A DNA stretch of 64,000 nucleotides from Cellulomonas terrae (GCF_007990265.1 NZ_BJWH01000015.1:42036-106035), one strand, 5' to 3'. Numbered from the stretch's first letter, positions 40,380-51,514 are shown. Made by a program: numbers and translations. Notes: a model not told the origin generated them from the sequence alone.

Positions 40380-41407
40380 CCACGCCGGCCGCCACCACCG
40401 AGATCGTCATGCCCGGCCTCATCGAGCCCGACGGCCTGCTCGTCCGGGACCGCGACCGGCCCGCACCCGCGGCCGGGCAGGCGCTGGTCCGGGTCGAGGC
40501 GACGGGCGTGTCCTTCGCGGAGCAGCAGATGCGCCGCGGCAAGTACTACGACCAGCCGCCGTTCCCGTTCGTCCCCGGCTACGACCTCGTCGGTGTCGTC
40601 GACGCGGTCGGCGAGGGCGTCGACCCGCGGCTCGTGGGCGAGCGCGTCGCCGCTGTCGTCAAGACCGGTGCGTGGGCCACGCACGTCCTTCTCGACGCGG
40701 GCCACCTGGTCCCCGTGCCCGAGGGGATCGACCCCGCCGACGCCGAGACGGTCGTCGTCAACGGCATCACGGCCTGGCAGATGCTGCACCGCGTCGCCCG
40801 GGTGCAGCGCGGGCAGACGATCGTGGTGCTCGGCGCGAACGGCGGCGTCGGCTCGACGCTCGTGCAGCTCGCGACCGACGCCGGCATCACGGTCATCGGC
40901 ACCGCCTCGGAGCGCCACCACGACCACGTCCGAACGCTCGGCGCGACGCCCGTCGACTACCGCGCGCCCGACCTCGCCGACCGGTTGCGCGCCCTGGCGC
41001 CCGACGGCGTCGACGCGGTGTTCGACCACGTCGGCGGCGCGGGGATCGCGGACTCCTGGCGGCTGCTGCGGCGCGGCGGCACCCTCGTCTCCTACGGCAC
41101 GGCGGCGACCAAGGACGACGCCGGGAGGTCCCAGCTCCCCGTGCTGGCGCTCGTCGGCCGGCTGATGGTCTGGAACCTCCTGCCCAACGGTCGGCGCGCG
41201 CACTTCTACAACTTCTGGGCCGGTCGCCGCCGCCCGACGCGCTTCCACCGCCGCCTGCGCGAGGACCTGACGCAGGTCTTCCAGCGGCTGGCCGCGGGCA
41301 CCCTCGCGCCCCAGGTCGCCGCGCGACTCCCGCTCACCGAGGCCGGTCGCGCGCTGGCGCTCGCCGAGTCCCACACGGTGGCGGGCAAGGTCGTGCTCCT
41401 GCCATGA
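40376..41407 (+). CDS. Zinc-free MDR-type (quinone oxidoreductase-like) dehydrogenase
   Basis: The 343-residue protein is a medium-chain reductase with VEATGVSFAEQQMRRGKYYD in the substrate loop, GANGGVGSTLVQLA as the Rossmann motif, and VFDHVGGAGI. Catalytic and structural zinc cysteines are absent, as in quinone oxidoreductases. It overlaps the small membrane protein gene. NADPH-dependent reduction of a quinone or enone is likely. Confidence 0.92.
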   Translation: MTTPAATTEIVMPGLIEPDGLLVRDRDRPAPAAGQALVRVEATGVSFAEQQMRRGKYYDQPPFPFVPGYDLVGVVDAVGEGVDPRLVGERVAAVVKTGAWATHVLLDAGHLVPVPEGIDPADAETVVVNGITAWQMLHRVARVQRGQTIVVLGANGGVGSTLVQLATDAGITVIGTASERHHDHVRTLGATPVDYRAPDLADRLRALAPDGVDAVFDHVGGAGIADSWRLLRRGGTLVSYGTAATKDDAGRSQLPVLALVGRLMVWNLLPNGRRAHFYNFWAGRRRPTRFHRRLREDLTQVFQRLAAGTLAPQVAARLPLTEAGRALALAESHTVAGKVVLLP

Positions 41408-41579
41408 GCCGCGACCCCGGCGAGCTCGGCCGACCGTCGTGCAGTCGCTCGCCGGGGAGAGGGTCGGGACGCAGGACACGGGCGGAACGGGCCCCCGGCC
41501 GGTGCGTCAGCAGGTACGGTGCACGCGATCGGGCGCTCGGCTCGTTCCTCGTGCCCGGTCGTCGAAGGGACACACCGCC

Positions 41580-42566
41580 GTGTCGACGGAGCTCGCCATC
41601 TCGACCCGAGGCCTGCGCAAGACGTACCGCAGCCGGACCGGGCAGAGGTCCGTCGCCGTCGGCGGGCTGGACCTCGACGTCCCCGTCGGCGGTGTGCACG
41701 GGTTCCTCGGCCCGAACGGGGCGGGCAAGACGACCACGATCCGGATGCTGCTCGGCCTGATCCGCGCGGACTCCGGGACCATGACGGTGTTCGGCCAGAC
41801 GGTGCCCGAGCGGCTGCCGGAGGTCATCGGCCGCGTCGGAGCGATCGTCGAGCAGCCGAAGTTCTTCCCGAGCTTCTCCGGCCGCAAGAACCTCACGATG
41901 CTCGCGCGGGCGATCGACGCCCCGACGACGCTGGTCGACGTGGTGCTCTCGGACGTCGGGCTGCTCGACCGGGCCGACGACCGCTACAAGGGCTACTCCC
42001 TCGGCATGAAGCAGCGGCTCGCCATCGCCGCGACGCTGCTGAAGGACCCGGACCTGCTCATCTTCGACGAGCCGACGAACGGTCTGGACCCCGCGGGCAT
42101 CCGTGAGATCCGCGGCACCATGCGCGGGCTCGCGGACCGCGGCAAGACCGTCCTGGTGTCCAGCCACATCCTCGCCGAGGTCGAGCAGGTGGCCGACACC
42201 GTGTCGATCATCGCCCGGGGTGAGCTCATCGCGAGCGGCACCGTCGCGGACCTCATCGGTGCGGGCGCGGCGGGCACGGTCCGGGTCGGGATCGCCGACG
42301 TGCCGCGCGCCCAGCAGGTGCTCGCCGCGCAGGGCTGGACCGTCCGCGCCGAGGGCCGGTACCTCCTGGTCGACGGCGGGGTGGCCCCGGCGAGCATCAC
42401 CGAGGCGCTCGCGGCGCAGCGGCTGTTCGTCGACGAGCTGGTCCCCGTCCGTGTCGACCTGGAGTCCGTCTTCCTCGAGCTCACTGCCGGTCGCGGACCC
42501 GGGACGCACGCGCCACCACCCGCCGGCCAGCACAGACCCGCGCACCACGCCGGGGACGCCTCATGA
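41580..42566 (+). CDS. ABC-2 exporter ATP-binding protein (BcrA-like)
   Basis: The 328-residue ATPase has Walker A (GPNGAGKTT), Q-loop (IVEQPKFFPSFSG), signature (YSLGMKQRL), Walker B (LLIFDEPTNGLD) and H-loop (SSHIL). The SLGMKQR form is typical of BcrA-type exporters. GTG 41580 is the start; the preceding 172 bases hold no gene. A Pro/His-rich tail ends at the overlap with the permease. It probably exports a peptide or drug or serves self-protection. Confidence 0.93.
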   Translation: MSTELAISTRGLRKTYRSRTGQRSVAVGGLDLDVPVGGVHGFLGPNGAGKTTTIRMLLGLIRADSGTMTVFGQTVPERLPEVIGRVGAIVEQPKFFPSFSGRKNLTMLARAIDAPTTLVDVVLSDVGLLDRADDRYKGYSLGMKQRLAIAATLLKDPDLLIFDEPTNGLDPAGIREIRGTMRGLADRGKTVLVSSHILAEVEQVADTVSIIARGELIASGTVADLIGAGAAGTVRVGIADVPRAQQVLAAQGWTVRAEGRYLLVDGGVAPASITEALAAQRLFVDELVPVRVDLESVFLELTAGRGPGTHAPPPAGQHRPAHHAGDAS

Positions 42567-43558
42567 GCCGGCTGCTGCGGGTCGAGCTCGACCGGTTCGC
42601 GTCGCGCACGCTGATCCGGCTCGGGGTCGTCGGCGTCCTGGTCATCTGCTGCCTGGCCGTCGTGAACGCCTGGCAGTCGGCGTCCCCGCCGACCGAGGCC
42701 GAGCGCGCCCAGGCGCAGGTCTACTACGAGCAGGCCCTCGAGGACTGGGAGGAGAACGGCGAGCAGTGGGTCGCCGACTGCGAGGAGGGCGAGGCCGCCG
42801 AGAAGGAGGCGGCCACCGACCCGGACGCCATCGACTGGGGCTGCGACCAGATGGAGCCGAAGGCCGAGAACTGGCTGGGCTCCCCGCCGTCCTTCGACAC
42901 GGACACGACCGCCCTGCTCATGTCGATGTCGGCCCTCTTCGTACTGGCACCCCTGCTCCTCGCCGGCAGCTTCGTCTCGGCCGAGTTCTCGACCGGGTCC
43001 ATCGGCAACTGGCTGACCTTCGCCCCGCGGCGGACCCGGGTGTACCTGAGCAAGGTGCTCGCCGCCGGCCTCGCGACCATCCCCGTGGCCGCGGTCGGCG
43101 TCGCGATCGTGCTCGGCGGGTCGTGGGCGTTCTACCGCTACTTCGACACGCTCGACGGCGGGCCCGCCAGCGAGCTGAGCTCGCCCGTGCACGTGGCTCT
43201 GCGGATCGTCGCCCTGGCGCCGGTGATCGCGGTGATCGGTGCGGCCCTGGGCTTCCTGGTGCGGCACACTGCCGCGGTGCTGGGGGTCATGCTGGGGTGG
43301 CTCGTGCTGGTCGAGGTGATCCTGGTCGGCCGCGTGCAGCAGCTGCAGCCGTGGGCGCTCATCACGAACGTGACGGCCTGGGTCGAGGGGTCGACCGAGT
43401 ACTACGTGACGCAGTGCACGGTGAACGCGGCGGGGCAGTCCTGCCAGAGCGTCGAGCACGTGGTCTCGCAGACGCAGGGGGCGATCTACCTGGGCGTCCT
43501 CGCGGTCGTCGTCGCCGGCATCGCCCTGCTCGTCTTCCGCCGCCGCGACGTCGGCTGA
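42563..43558 (+). CDS. ABC-2 exporter permease with cysteine-bearing outer loops
   Basis: The 331-residue protein has six hydrophobic helices. A large extracytoplasmic loop of about 75 acidic residues follows helix 1 (about 38-112, with Cys in VADCEEGE and WGCDQM) and a second loop before the last helix has YVTQCTVNAAGQSCQSVEHV. These Cys pairs may form disulfides. ATG 42563 overlaps the ATPase stop. Two 20-base tandem repeats start at its stop codon. Confidence 0.9.
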   Translation: MSRLLRVELDRFASRTLIRLGVVGVLVICCLAVVNAWQSASPPTEAERAQAQVYYEQALEDWEENGEQWVADCEEGEAAEKEAATDPDAIDWGCDQMEPKAENWLGSPPSFDTDTTALLMSMSALFVLAPLLLAGSFVSAEFSTGSIGNWLTFAPRRTRVYLSKVLAAGLATIPVAAVGVAIVLGGSWAFYRYFDTLDGGPASELSSPVHVALRIVALAPVIAVIGAALGFLVRHTAAVLGVMLGWLVLVEVILVGRVQQLQPWALITNVTAWVEGSTEYYVTQCTVNAAGQSCQSVEHVVSQTQGAIYLGVLAVVVAGIALLVFRRRDVG

Positions 43559-43611
43559 CCGGGTGCCCGCCCGGCTGACCGGGTGCCCGCCCAGCTGACC
43601 CGGGGGGCCCG
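43553..43611. repeat. 20-base tandem repeat at the permease stop
   Basis: A 20-base unit that starts GGCTGACC occurs exactly at 43553-43572 and 43573-43592, then once more in diverged form from 43593. The first unit contains the permease stop codon TGA and each later one repeats it. Slippage duplication is the simple explanation. Confidence 0.8.
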
Positions 43612-43613
43612 CC

Positions 43614-43642
43614 GGCCGGCCCGCCCGGGTGGCGGGCCGGCC
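43614..43642. terminator. Two-way hairpin between exporter and drrC-like genes
   Basis: A 12-bp perfect stem (GGCCGGCCCGCC and complement) closes a 5-base loop between two converging genes. Confidence 0.75.
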
Positions 43643-43647
43643 TCGGC

Positions 43648-45941
43648 CTACCGGGCGATCCCGTGCCGGCGGGCCAGGTGCTCGCCGGTGAGGGAGTCGG
43701 CGACGGACACCAGGTGGGCCGGCGGGCCGGCGAAGACGACGCGGCCGCCGTCGGCACCGGCGCCCGGACCGAGGTCGAGCACGTGGTCGGCGCGGGAGAT
43801 CACGTCGAGGTTGTGCTCGATGACGATGACGGTGGAGCCCGCGTCGACGAACCGGTCGATGAGCCCGATGAGCCGGTCGACGTCGGACATGTGCAGACCC
43901 GTGGTCGGCTCGTCGAGGACGTAGACGTCGGCGGGGGAGGCCAGCTCGATGGCGAGCTTGAGCCGCTGGCGCTCGCCGCCGGACAGGGTGGACAGCGGCT
44001 GGCCGAGGGTCAGGTAGCCGATGCCGACGTCGTCCATCGCGGCGAGCGTTCCCGCGACGGCCTTCTCCGTGAAGAACTCTCAAGCCTCCACCACCGACAT
44101 CTCCAGCACGTCCGCGATGGACTTCCCGCGCAGCGTGTAGCCGAGCACCTCCTCGGTGTACCGGCGCCCGCCGCACAGCTCGCACGTGGACTTCATCGGC
44201 TCGAAGTTGCCGAGGTCCGTGTAGATGATCCCGAGCCCGCCGCACTCCGGGCAGGCGCCCTCGGAGTTGGCGCTGAACAGGGCGGGCTTGACGCCGTTGG
44301 CCTTGGCGAACAGCTTGCGGATCGTGTCGAGCATGCCCGTGTACGTGGCCGAGTTGGACCGGCGGGAGCCGCGGGTGGTCGCCTGGTCGACCACGACGAT
44401 CTCCGGGAAACGCTTGGGCAGGACGCCGCGGACGAGCGAGCTCTTGCCGGAGCCCGCCACCCCGGTGACGACGGTGAGGACGCCGCGCGGGATGTCGACC
44501 GAGACGTTCTGCAGGTTGTGCAGCGTGGCGCCCGTCAGGGAGAGCGCACCGTCGGCGGACCGCACGTCCGTCTTGAGCGGCTGGTGGCTGGTGAGGTGGT
44601 TCCCGGTCAGCGTTCCCGACGTCCGCAGCCCGTCGAGGTCGCCGGCGTACACGACCTCACCGCCCGCGCCGCCGGCGCCCGGACCCATGTCGATGATGTG
44701 GTCGGCGATCTCGATGACCTCGGGCTTGTGCTCGACCACGAGCACGGTGTTGCCCTTGGCCCGCAGCGCGACCAGCAGCTCGTTCATCCGGTGCACGTCG
44801 TGCGGGTGGAGCCCGACGGACGGCTCGTCGAACACGTACGTGACGTCCGTCAGCGCAGAGCCCAGGTGCCGGACCATCTTGACGCGCTGCGACTCCCCGC
44901 CGGACAGGCTGGTGGACTCGCGGCTGAGCGACAGGTATCCGAGCCCGATGTGCACGAGCGCGTCGAGCCGGTCCGCGAGGTCGTCGAGCATCGGCTTGTG
45001 CTCGGGGGAGTCGAGGCCGCGGATGAACGGCGCCAGGTCGCTGACCTGCATGTCCGCGCACTCGGCGATCGACCGGCCACCCACCAGCGACCCGCGGGCG
45101 GCCTCGTTCAGCCGGGAGCCGCCGCACGCGGGGCACGGACCGCGGGTCGAGATGCGCTCGACCGCGGCGCGCGCGTGCGGCTGCAGCTGCTCCGGGTTCT
45201 TGGTCAGGACGAGCCGCTTGAGCTTGGGGATCAGCGCCTCGTAGGTGAGCGACATCCCGGAGACGGCGACCTTGGTGCCCTTCTTCGGCGCGTCGTCGGG
45301 ACCGTAGAGCAGCATGCGCCGCTGCTCGGGCGTGAACGACCCCACCGGCTGGTCGGGCGGGTAGAACCCGCACTCGGCGTAGACCTTCCAGTACCAGGAG
45401 TCCACCTGGAAGTTCGGGAAGTCGATCGCGCCCTCGAGGAGCGACTTCGTGGGGTCGACCAGGGCGTCCTCGTCGATGGCCGCGACGTTCCCGATGCCCT
45501 CGCAGTCGGGACACATGCCGCGCGGGTCGTTGAACGAGAACGCGATGGGCGTCCCAAGTTCGGGGTACCCATCCGCGACCACACCCGGCGCATCCCGGCG
45601 TAGGTGTCGGTCGCGGTGCCGACGGTCGAGCGCGACGACCCGCCCATCGGCTGCTGGTCCACCACGATCGACGCGGTCAGCCCGGTGAGCTCGTCGGCCT
45701 CGGGCTGCGGCGACTGCGGCAGGAAGTTCTGGATGAACGCCGAGTGCGTCTCGTTCAGCAGGCGCTGGCTCTCGGCGGCGATGGTGTCGAACGCCAACGA
45801 CGACTTGCCCGAGCCGGACACCCCCGTGAACACGGTGATCTGGCGCTTGGGCACGTCGACGTCGACGCCCTTGAGGTTGTTCTCCCGACCACCGCGGATC
45901 CGGATCGCGTCGTGCACAGAGTTCTCCTTCGAGATCGTCAT
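43648..45941 (-). pseudogene. UvrA-like (DrrC-type) ATPase, broken by a frameshift and a stop
   Basis: The frame opens at ATG 45941 (overlapping the drrB-like stop) with RIRGGRENNLKGVDVDV and the first Walker A GVSGSGKSS, up to TYAGMRRVWSRMGTPNLG near 45555. There the frame is lost: one base is missing after CTTGGG, and the homologous sequence resumes one frame away at GTPIAFSFNDPRGMCPDCEG. It continues with CPACGG, LSGGESQR, a second Walker A (GVAGSGKSS) and CPECGG...CELCGG, then meets TGA at 44080-44082, where a sense codon is expected (SVVEA-stop-EFF). After it the same frame continues to LSGGERQR and ends at 43648. DrrC proteins bind DNA and protect against intercalating drugs. Confidence 0.85.
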
Positions 45942-46714
45942 CGGCCCAGCCGCGTCCAGCGCCGCACAGCCAGTGTGGCAAAGACCACCGACAGCACGAC
46001 CGGCCACACGACGGCGAGCAGCACCACGTTGTCCGACGCCCACCCGCTCGCGGGCACCGTCGGGTTGCCGAACAGCTCCCGCGTCGCGGCGACGGTCGCG
46101 GTGACCGGGTTCCACGCCGACAGCGTCTGGAGCCAGCCGGGCATCGTCGAGATCGGCACGAAGGCATTGGACAGGAAGACGAACGGCCACACCAGGATCT
46201 GGACCGCCATCACGCCACCCTGCCCGCGGAACAGCAGCCCGAGGTAGATGCCCACCCACAGGAACGCGAACCGCAGGAGCAGCAGCAGCGCGACACCGGC
46301 CAGCGCGTCGCCGATCCCCTCGTGGATCCGCCACCCGATCACCAGCCCGGCCACGAGCAGCACCGCGAGGCTGACGACGCTCGCGAGCATGTCCGCGGTC
46401 GCCCGACCCAGCAGCACGGCGATGCGGGACATCGGCAGCGACCGGAACCGGTCGGTCACCCCGCGCTGCACGTCCTCCGAGACGGTCGTCATGGTCGTCT
46501 CGAGGCCGAACGCCATGGTCACGGCGAGCATGCCGGGGAACAGGAACTCGATGTACCCGCCGGGCACGTCGATCGCGCCGCCGAGCAGGAAGCCGAACAT
46601 CAGCAGCAGGAGGATCGGGAACGCGAGCCCGATGACCAGCCCCCACGGCTGGCGCCGCCAGTGCCCGAGGTCGCGCAGGGTCGCGGTCCAGGAGTCACGC
46701 AGGGCCCAGGTCAT
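45938..46714 (-). CDS. drrB: ABC-2 drug exporter permease, DrrB family
   Basis: The 258-residue permease has six hydrophobic helices and the DrrB-type segment EDVQRGVTDRFRSLPMSRIA in the loop after helix 2, plus FLSNAFVPISTMPGWLQT near the end. ATG 46714 overlaps the drrA-like stop and its own stop overlaps the drrC-like start, so three genes are translationally coupled. It forms the membrane part of a daunorubicin-type exporter. The true substrate is not known. Confidence 0.92.
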   Translation of the reverse strand: MTWALRDSWTATLRDLGHWRRQPWGLVIGLAFPILLLLMFGFLLGGAIDVPGGYIEFLFPGMLAVTMAFGLETTMTTVSEDVQRGVTDRFRSLPMSRIAVLLGRATADMLASVVSLAVLLVAGLVIGWRIHEGIGDALAGVALLLLLRFAFLWVGIYLGLLFRGQGGVMAVQILVWPFVFLSNAFVPISTMPGWLQTLSAWNPVTATVAATRELFGNPTVPASGWASDNVVLLAVVWPVVLSVVFATLAVRRWTRLGR

Positions 46715-47649
46715 GAGGCCTCCTTCATCGAGCCGGTCAGGTGCAGGAAGACCTCGTCGAGGGTCGGTCGACGCAGGATCACGTCGTCGACGACGATCCC
46801 GGCGTCGTCGAGCGTGCGGACCACGTGCGTGAGCGCCGCGACGCGGTCGGTGACGGTGGCCGTCGCTCGGCGACCGTCGAGGTCGATCTCCGCGTCCCCG
46901 GCGACGGCCCGCAGCGCGGTCTGCGCGGCGGCGAGGTCGGCCTCGTCGCGGACGACGACGTCGAGCCGGTCCTGCCCGATCGACGCCTTGAGCGCGTCGG
47001 GTGTGCCCTCGGCGGCGACCCGCCCGTGGTCCAGGACGGTGACCTGCGAGGCGAGCTGGTCGACCTCCTCCAGGTACTGCGTGGTGAGCAGGACCGCGGT
47101 GCCGCCGGCGACGAGCGCCCGGACCGCCCGCCAGACCTCCCGCCGACCGCCGGGGTCGAGGCCGGTCGTCGGCTCGTCGAGCAGCAGCACCGCCGGGTCC
47201 AGCACCAGGCCCGCCGCCAGGTCGAGCCGGCGCCGCATGCCGCCCGAGTAGGTGGACACCGGGCGCTCGGCGGCGTCGACGAGGTCGAAGCGTTCCAGCA
47301 GCTCGTCGGCCCGACGCCGGGCGGCGCGGGTGCCCAGGTGCGAGAGCCGGCCGAACATCACGAGGTTGTCCCGGCCGCCGAGGATCTCGTCGACCGCCGC
47401 GTGCTGGCCGACCAGCCCGAGGTGGCGGCGGACCTGCGCGGGCTCCGTGACCACGTCGAACCCGGCGACGCGCGCCGTGCCGCCGTGCGGGTCCAGCAGG
47501 GTGGACAGGATCCGGACGGTGGTCGTCTTGCCGGCGCCGTTGGGACCGAGCAGCCCGTGGATGGTGCCGGGTTCCACGGTCAGGTCGAGGCCGTCGAGAA
47601 CCGTCGTCTCGCCGTACCTGCGGGTGAGTCCTGTCGTACTGATCGCCAT
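46711..47649 (-). CDS. drrA: Drug exporter ATP-binding protein, DrrA family
   Basis: The 312-residue ATPase has Walker A (GPNGAGKTTTVRIL), signature (YSGGMRRRLDLAAGL), Walker B (VLLLDEPTTGLDP) and H-loop variant with Gln (LLTTQYLEEVDQLA), which is typical of DrrA. The C-terminal domain ends in LRRPTLDEVFLHLTG, the DrrA-specific motif. ATG 47649 lies just downstream of a TetR palindrome. It powers efflux through DrrB. Confidence 0.94.
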   Translation of the reverse strand: MAISTTGLTRRYGETTVLDGLDLTVEPGTIHGLLGPNGAGKTTTVRILSTLLDPHGGTARVAGFDVVTEPAQVRRHLGLVGQHAAVDEILGGRDNLVMFGRLSHLGTRAARRRADELLERFDLVDAAERPVSTYSGGMRRRLDLAAGLVLDPAVLLLDEPTTGLDPGGRREVWRAVRALVAGGTAVLLTTQYLEEVDQLASQVTVLDHGRVAAEGTPDALKASIGQDRLDVVVRDEADLAAAQTALRAVAGDAEIDLDGRRATATVTDRVAALTHVVRTLDDAGIVVDDVILRRPTLDEVFLHLTGSMKEAS

Positions 47650-47667
47650 GAGTCCTCCCGAGGGCTA

Positions 47668-47684
47668 GTCGTACAGTGTACGAC
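47668..47684. promoter_or_regulatory. 17-bp palindrome in the drrA/TetR gap
   Basis: GTCGTACA and TGTACGAC form a perfect palindrome around a single G, 18 bases upstream of drrA and about 50 bases upstream of the divergent TetR gene. A TetR dimer here could control both. Confidence 0.88.
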
Positions 47685-47735
47685 AAGAAACGCAGAGGGT
47701 CACCCGGGTGTTCCCGACGGGGGAGGATGAGCGTC

Positions 47736-48506
47736 ATGACGGAGATCACGGGCACCGGCGACCCGGCCCGCAGCCTGTCCCTGCTGTGGCGGCTGGTGGA
47801 GCCGGCGCCCCGCGGCCGCGGCGCCGCTGCGGGACTCTCGGTCGACCGCGTGGTCGACGCCGCGGTCGCGCTCGCCGACGCGGAGGGCCTCGGCGCAGTC
47901 TCGATGCGGCGCCTCGCGACCGACCTCGACGTCGGCGCGATGACCCTCTACACCTACGTCCCGGCCAAGGCGGAGCTGCTCGACCTGATGGTCGACAGCG
48001 CCCTCGGCGAGTTCGCCGCCCTGTACACGCCCGGGACCGGCGGGTGGCGTGCTCGGCTCGAGGCCGTGGCACGGGCGAGCTGGGCCCTCTACGAGCGCCA
48101 CCCGTGGCTGCTGCTGGTCGCGGCGTCGGGTCGGCCACCGCTCGGTCCGGGCGTCCTCACCAAGTACGAGCTCGGGCTCCAGGCGGTCGACGGCACGGGT
48201 CTCGACGAGGTCGCGATGGACGCCGTGTTCACCCTGGTCGAGGGGTTCGTCGCCGGGACCGCGCGCGGCGTGGTCGACCAGGTCGCCGCGGAGGAGGCCA
48301 CGGGGATCACCGAGACCGAGTGGTGGGAGGCGACAGCGCCCATCCTCGACCGCGTCTTCGACCCTGAGCGGTTCCCCACGGTCACCCGCGTCGGGCCCGT
48401 CGCCGGCGAGGCGCAGCAGGCGGCCTACGACCCCCGGCGCGCGTTCGAGTTCGGCCTCGCCCGGCTGCTCGACGGCATCGCGGTGCTGGTCGACGGGGCG
48501 GCCTAG
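47736..48506 (+). CDS. TetR-family regulator of the drr-like operon
   Basis: The 256-residue protein has an HTH at about residues 30-75 (VSMRRLATDLDVGAMTLYTY) and the TetR_C_1-like C-terminal domain with ERHPWLLLVAASGRPPLGPG, a large ligand pocket type common in drug-responsive TetR proteins. ATG 47736 is preferred because GGGGGAGG ends 9 bases before it; ATG 47727 would overlap that site. Divergent from drrA. Confidence 0.92.
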   Translation: MTEITGTGDPARSLSLLWRLVEPAPRGRGAAAGLSVDRVVDAAVALADAEGLGAVSMRRLATDLDVGAMTLYTYVPAKAELLDLMVDSALGEFAALYTPGTGGWRARLEAVARASWALYERHPWLLLVAASGRPPLGPGVLTKYELGLQAVDGTGLDEVAMDAVFTLVEGFVAGTARGVVDQVAAEEATGITETEWWEATAPILDRVFDPERFPTVTRVGPVAGEAQQAAYDPRRAFEFGLARLLDGIAVLVDGAA

Positions 48507-48638
48507 GTCGACGGAGTCGCTGGTCGGGCGTCCCGTCGGAACGCGTGAGGCGCCCCTGCGCTCGCGCCTGGCGTCACCTCGCGGCGCGCCCACCCACCGG
48601 GGCTGCCCGAAAAGTCCCCGTGGCCCTAGTCTCGGCGC

Positions 48639-48899
48639 ATGCTCATCCTCGGGTTGATCCTGTTCGGCATGCTCATCGGTGCGCTCGCCCAGCTGATCCT
48701 CGGCCGGAAGCGCGGCCGGATCGACTGGACGATGGCGATCGTCGCGGGCCTCGTCGGCTCCTTCGTCGGCGGCCTGCTGGCCAGCCTCCTGTCGGGTGAC
48801 GGCCTCGAGCTGCGCCCGAGCGGCATCATCGGCTCGATCGTCGGCGCGATCATCGTGACCGCGATCTGGCGCTTCGCTGGCGACCGCTCCAAGGCCTGA
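48639..48899 (+). CDS. GlsB/YeaQ/YmgE-family small membrane protein
   Basis: The 86-residue protein has three hydrophobic helices with the family motifs LILFGMLIGALAQLILGRKR, VAGLVGSFVGGLLASLL and SGIIGSIVGAIIVTAIWRF. The family is stress-linked, function unclear. ATG 48639 is the start. The 132 bases before it hold no gene. A copy of the dispersed palindrome follows. Confidence 0.92.
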   Translation: MLILGLILFGMLIGALAQLILGRKRGRIDWTMAIVAGLVGSFVGGLLASLLSGDGLELRPSGIIGSIVGAIIVTAIWRFAGDRSKA

Positions 48900-48906
48900 C
48901 ACGCCA

Positions 48907-48974
48907 CGAGGACGGCAGTCCCCGACGAGGTCGGCAGTCTGAGCTGCCGTTCTCGTCGGAAACTGCCGTCCTCG
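48907..48974. repeat. Dispersed nested palindrome, copy D
   Basis: Outer arms CGAGGACGGCAGT and ACTGCCGTCCTCG pair perfectly (13 bp). The inner arms (48923-48937, 48944-48958) pair at 13 of 15 positions around a 6-base loop. It lies between two converging genes (GlsB-like and xylanase). Confidence 0.82.
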
Positions 48975-48989
48975 ACGGCCGCGGCCGGG

Positions 48990-50479
<1,490 letters not shown>

Positions 50480-51514
50480 GAGCATCAGGGCTCGACGACG
50501 ACGTCCCGCGCTTGCGCCCGCTCTCCACGTACTGGTGCGCCGCCACGATGTCGGCCAGCGGGACGGTGCGGTCGATCACGACCTCCAGCGCGTCCTCGGC
50601 GAGCAGCCGGGCCACGAACGCCAGCGACGCGTTCTTCTCGACCGACATCCCCGACAGCACCCGGCGCCCCCGCCCGAAGCGGGTCACGAGCGCGAGGACC
50701 GTGCTCAGCGGGCCCGTCGACGTCGACATGTAGCAGCCGCGCTCGGTCAGCGACCCCCGCGCCCGCGCGTACGAGCTGCGGCCCACCGTGTCGAAGACGA
50801 CGTCGTACCGCTCGCCGGTCGTCGTGAAGTCCGTCCGCGTGTGGTCGACGACGTGCGCGGCCCCGAGCGACCGGACCAGGTCGGCGTTGCGGCCGCTGCA
50901 CACACCGGTGACCTCCGCGCCGAACCGGTGGGCGAGCTGCACGGCGTAGGTGCCGATGCTGCCGGAGGCGCCGATGACGAGCACCCGCTGGCCCGCCCGG
51001 ACCCGCGCCTTGCCCTGCAGGAAGAACAGCGCGGTCGTGGAGCCGTCCACCGCGGCCGCCGCCCGGGCGAACGGGACGCCGGCCGGCTTCGGCGCGAACG
51101 ACGCCGTCTGGGGCAGGCACAGGTACTCCGCCGCGGCGCCGAGCCGGAACCCCGTGAACCCGAAGATCTCGTCGCCCGGCGCGCAGCGCGTGACGTCCGC
51201 CCCGACCTCGACGACCTCGCCCGCGAACTCCAGCCCGAGCCGTCGCATCCGTCGGCGGGGCCGGACGACGCCGAGGATCACGCGGCCCCACAGCGGTCGC
51301 CCGCGGCGCATGTGGCACTCGACGGCGGTCACGGTCGTCGCGTGGACGCGGACGAGCACCTCTGCGGCACGCGGCGTCGGTCGCGGGCGCTCCACCACCT
51401 CGAGCACGTCGGGTGGTCCGAACCGGGTGTACTCGGCGGCCTGCACGGGGACCTCCTGCGGTCGGACGGGGGCGGGCCCGGACCGCGTGGGTTCGGCATC
51501 GCCGGAACGTAGCA

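Noticed and set aside
44080..44082. TGA in drrC read as selenocysteine or a programmed stop
   Set aside because: No SECIS-like hairpin or sel genes are seen, and UvrA homologues do not have Cys there. The same gene also has a frameshift, so decay or sequence error is simpler.
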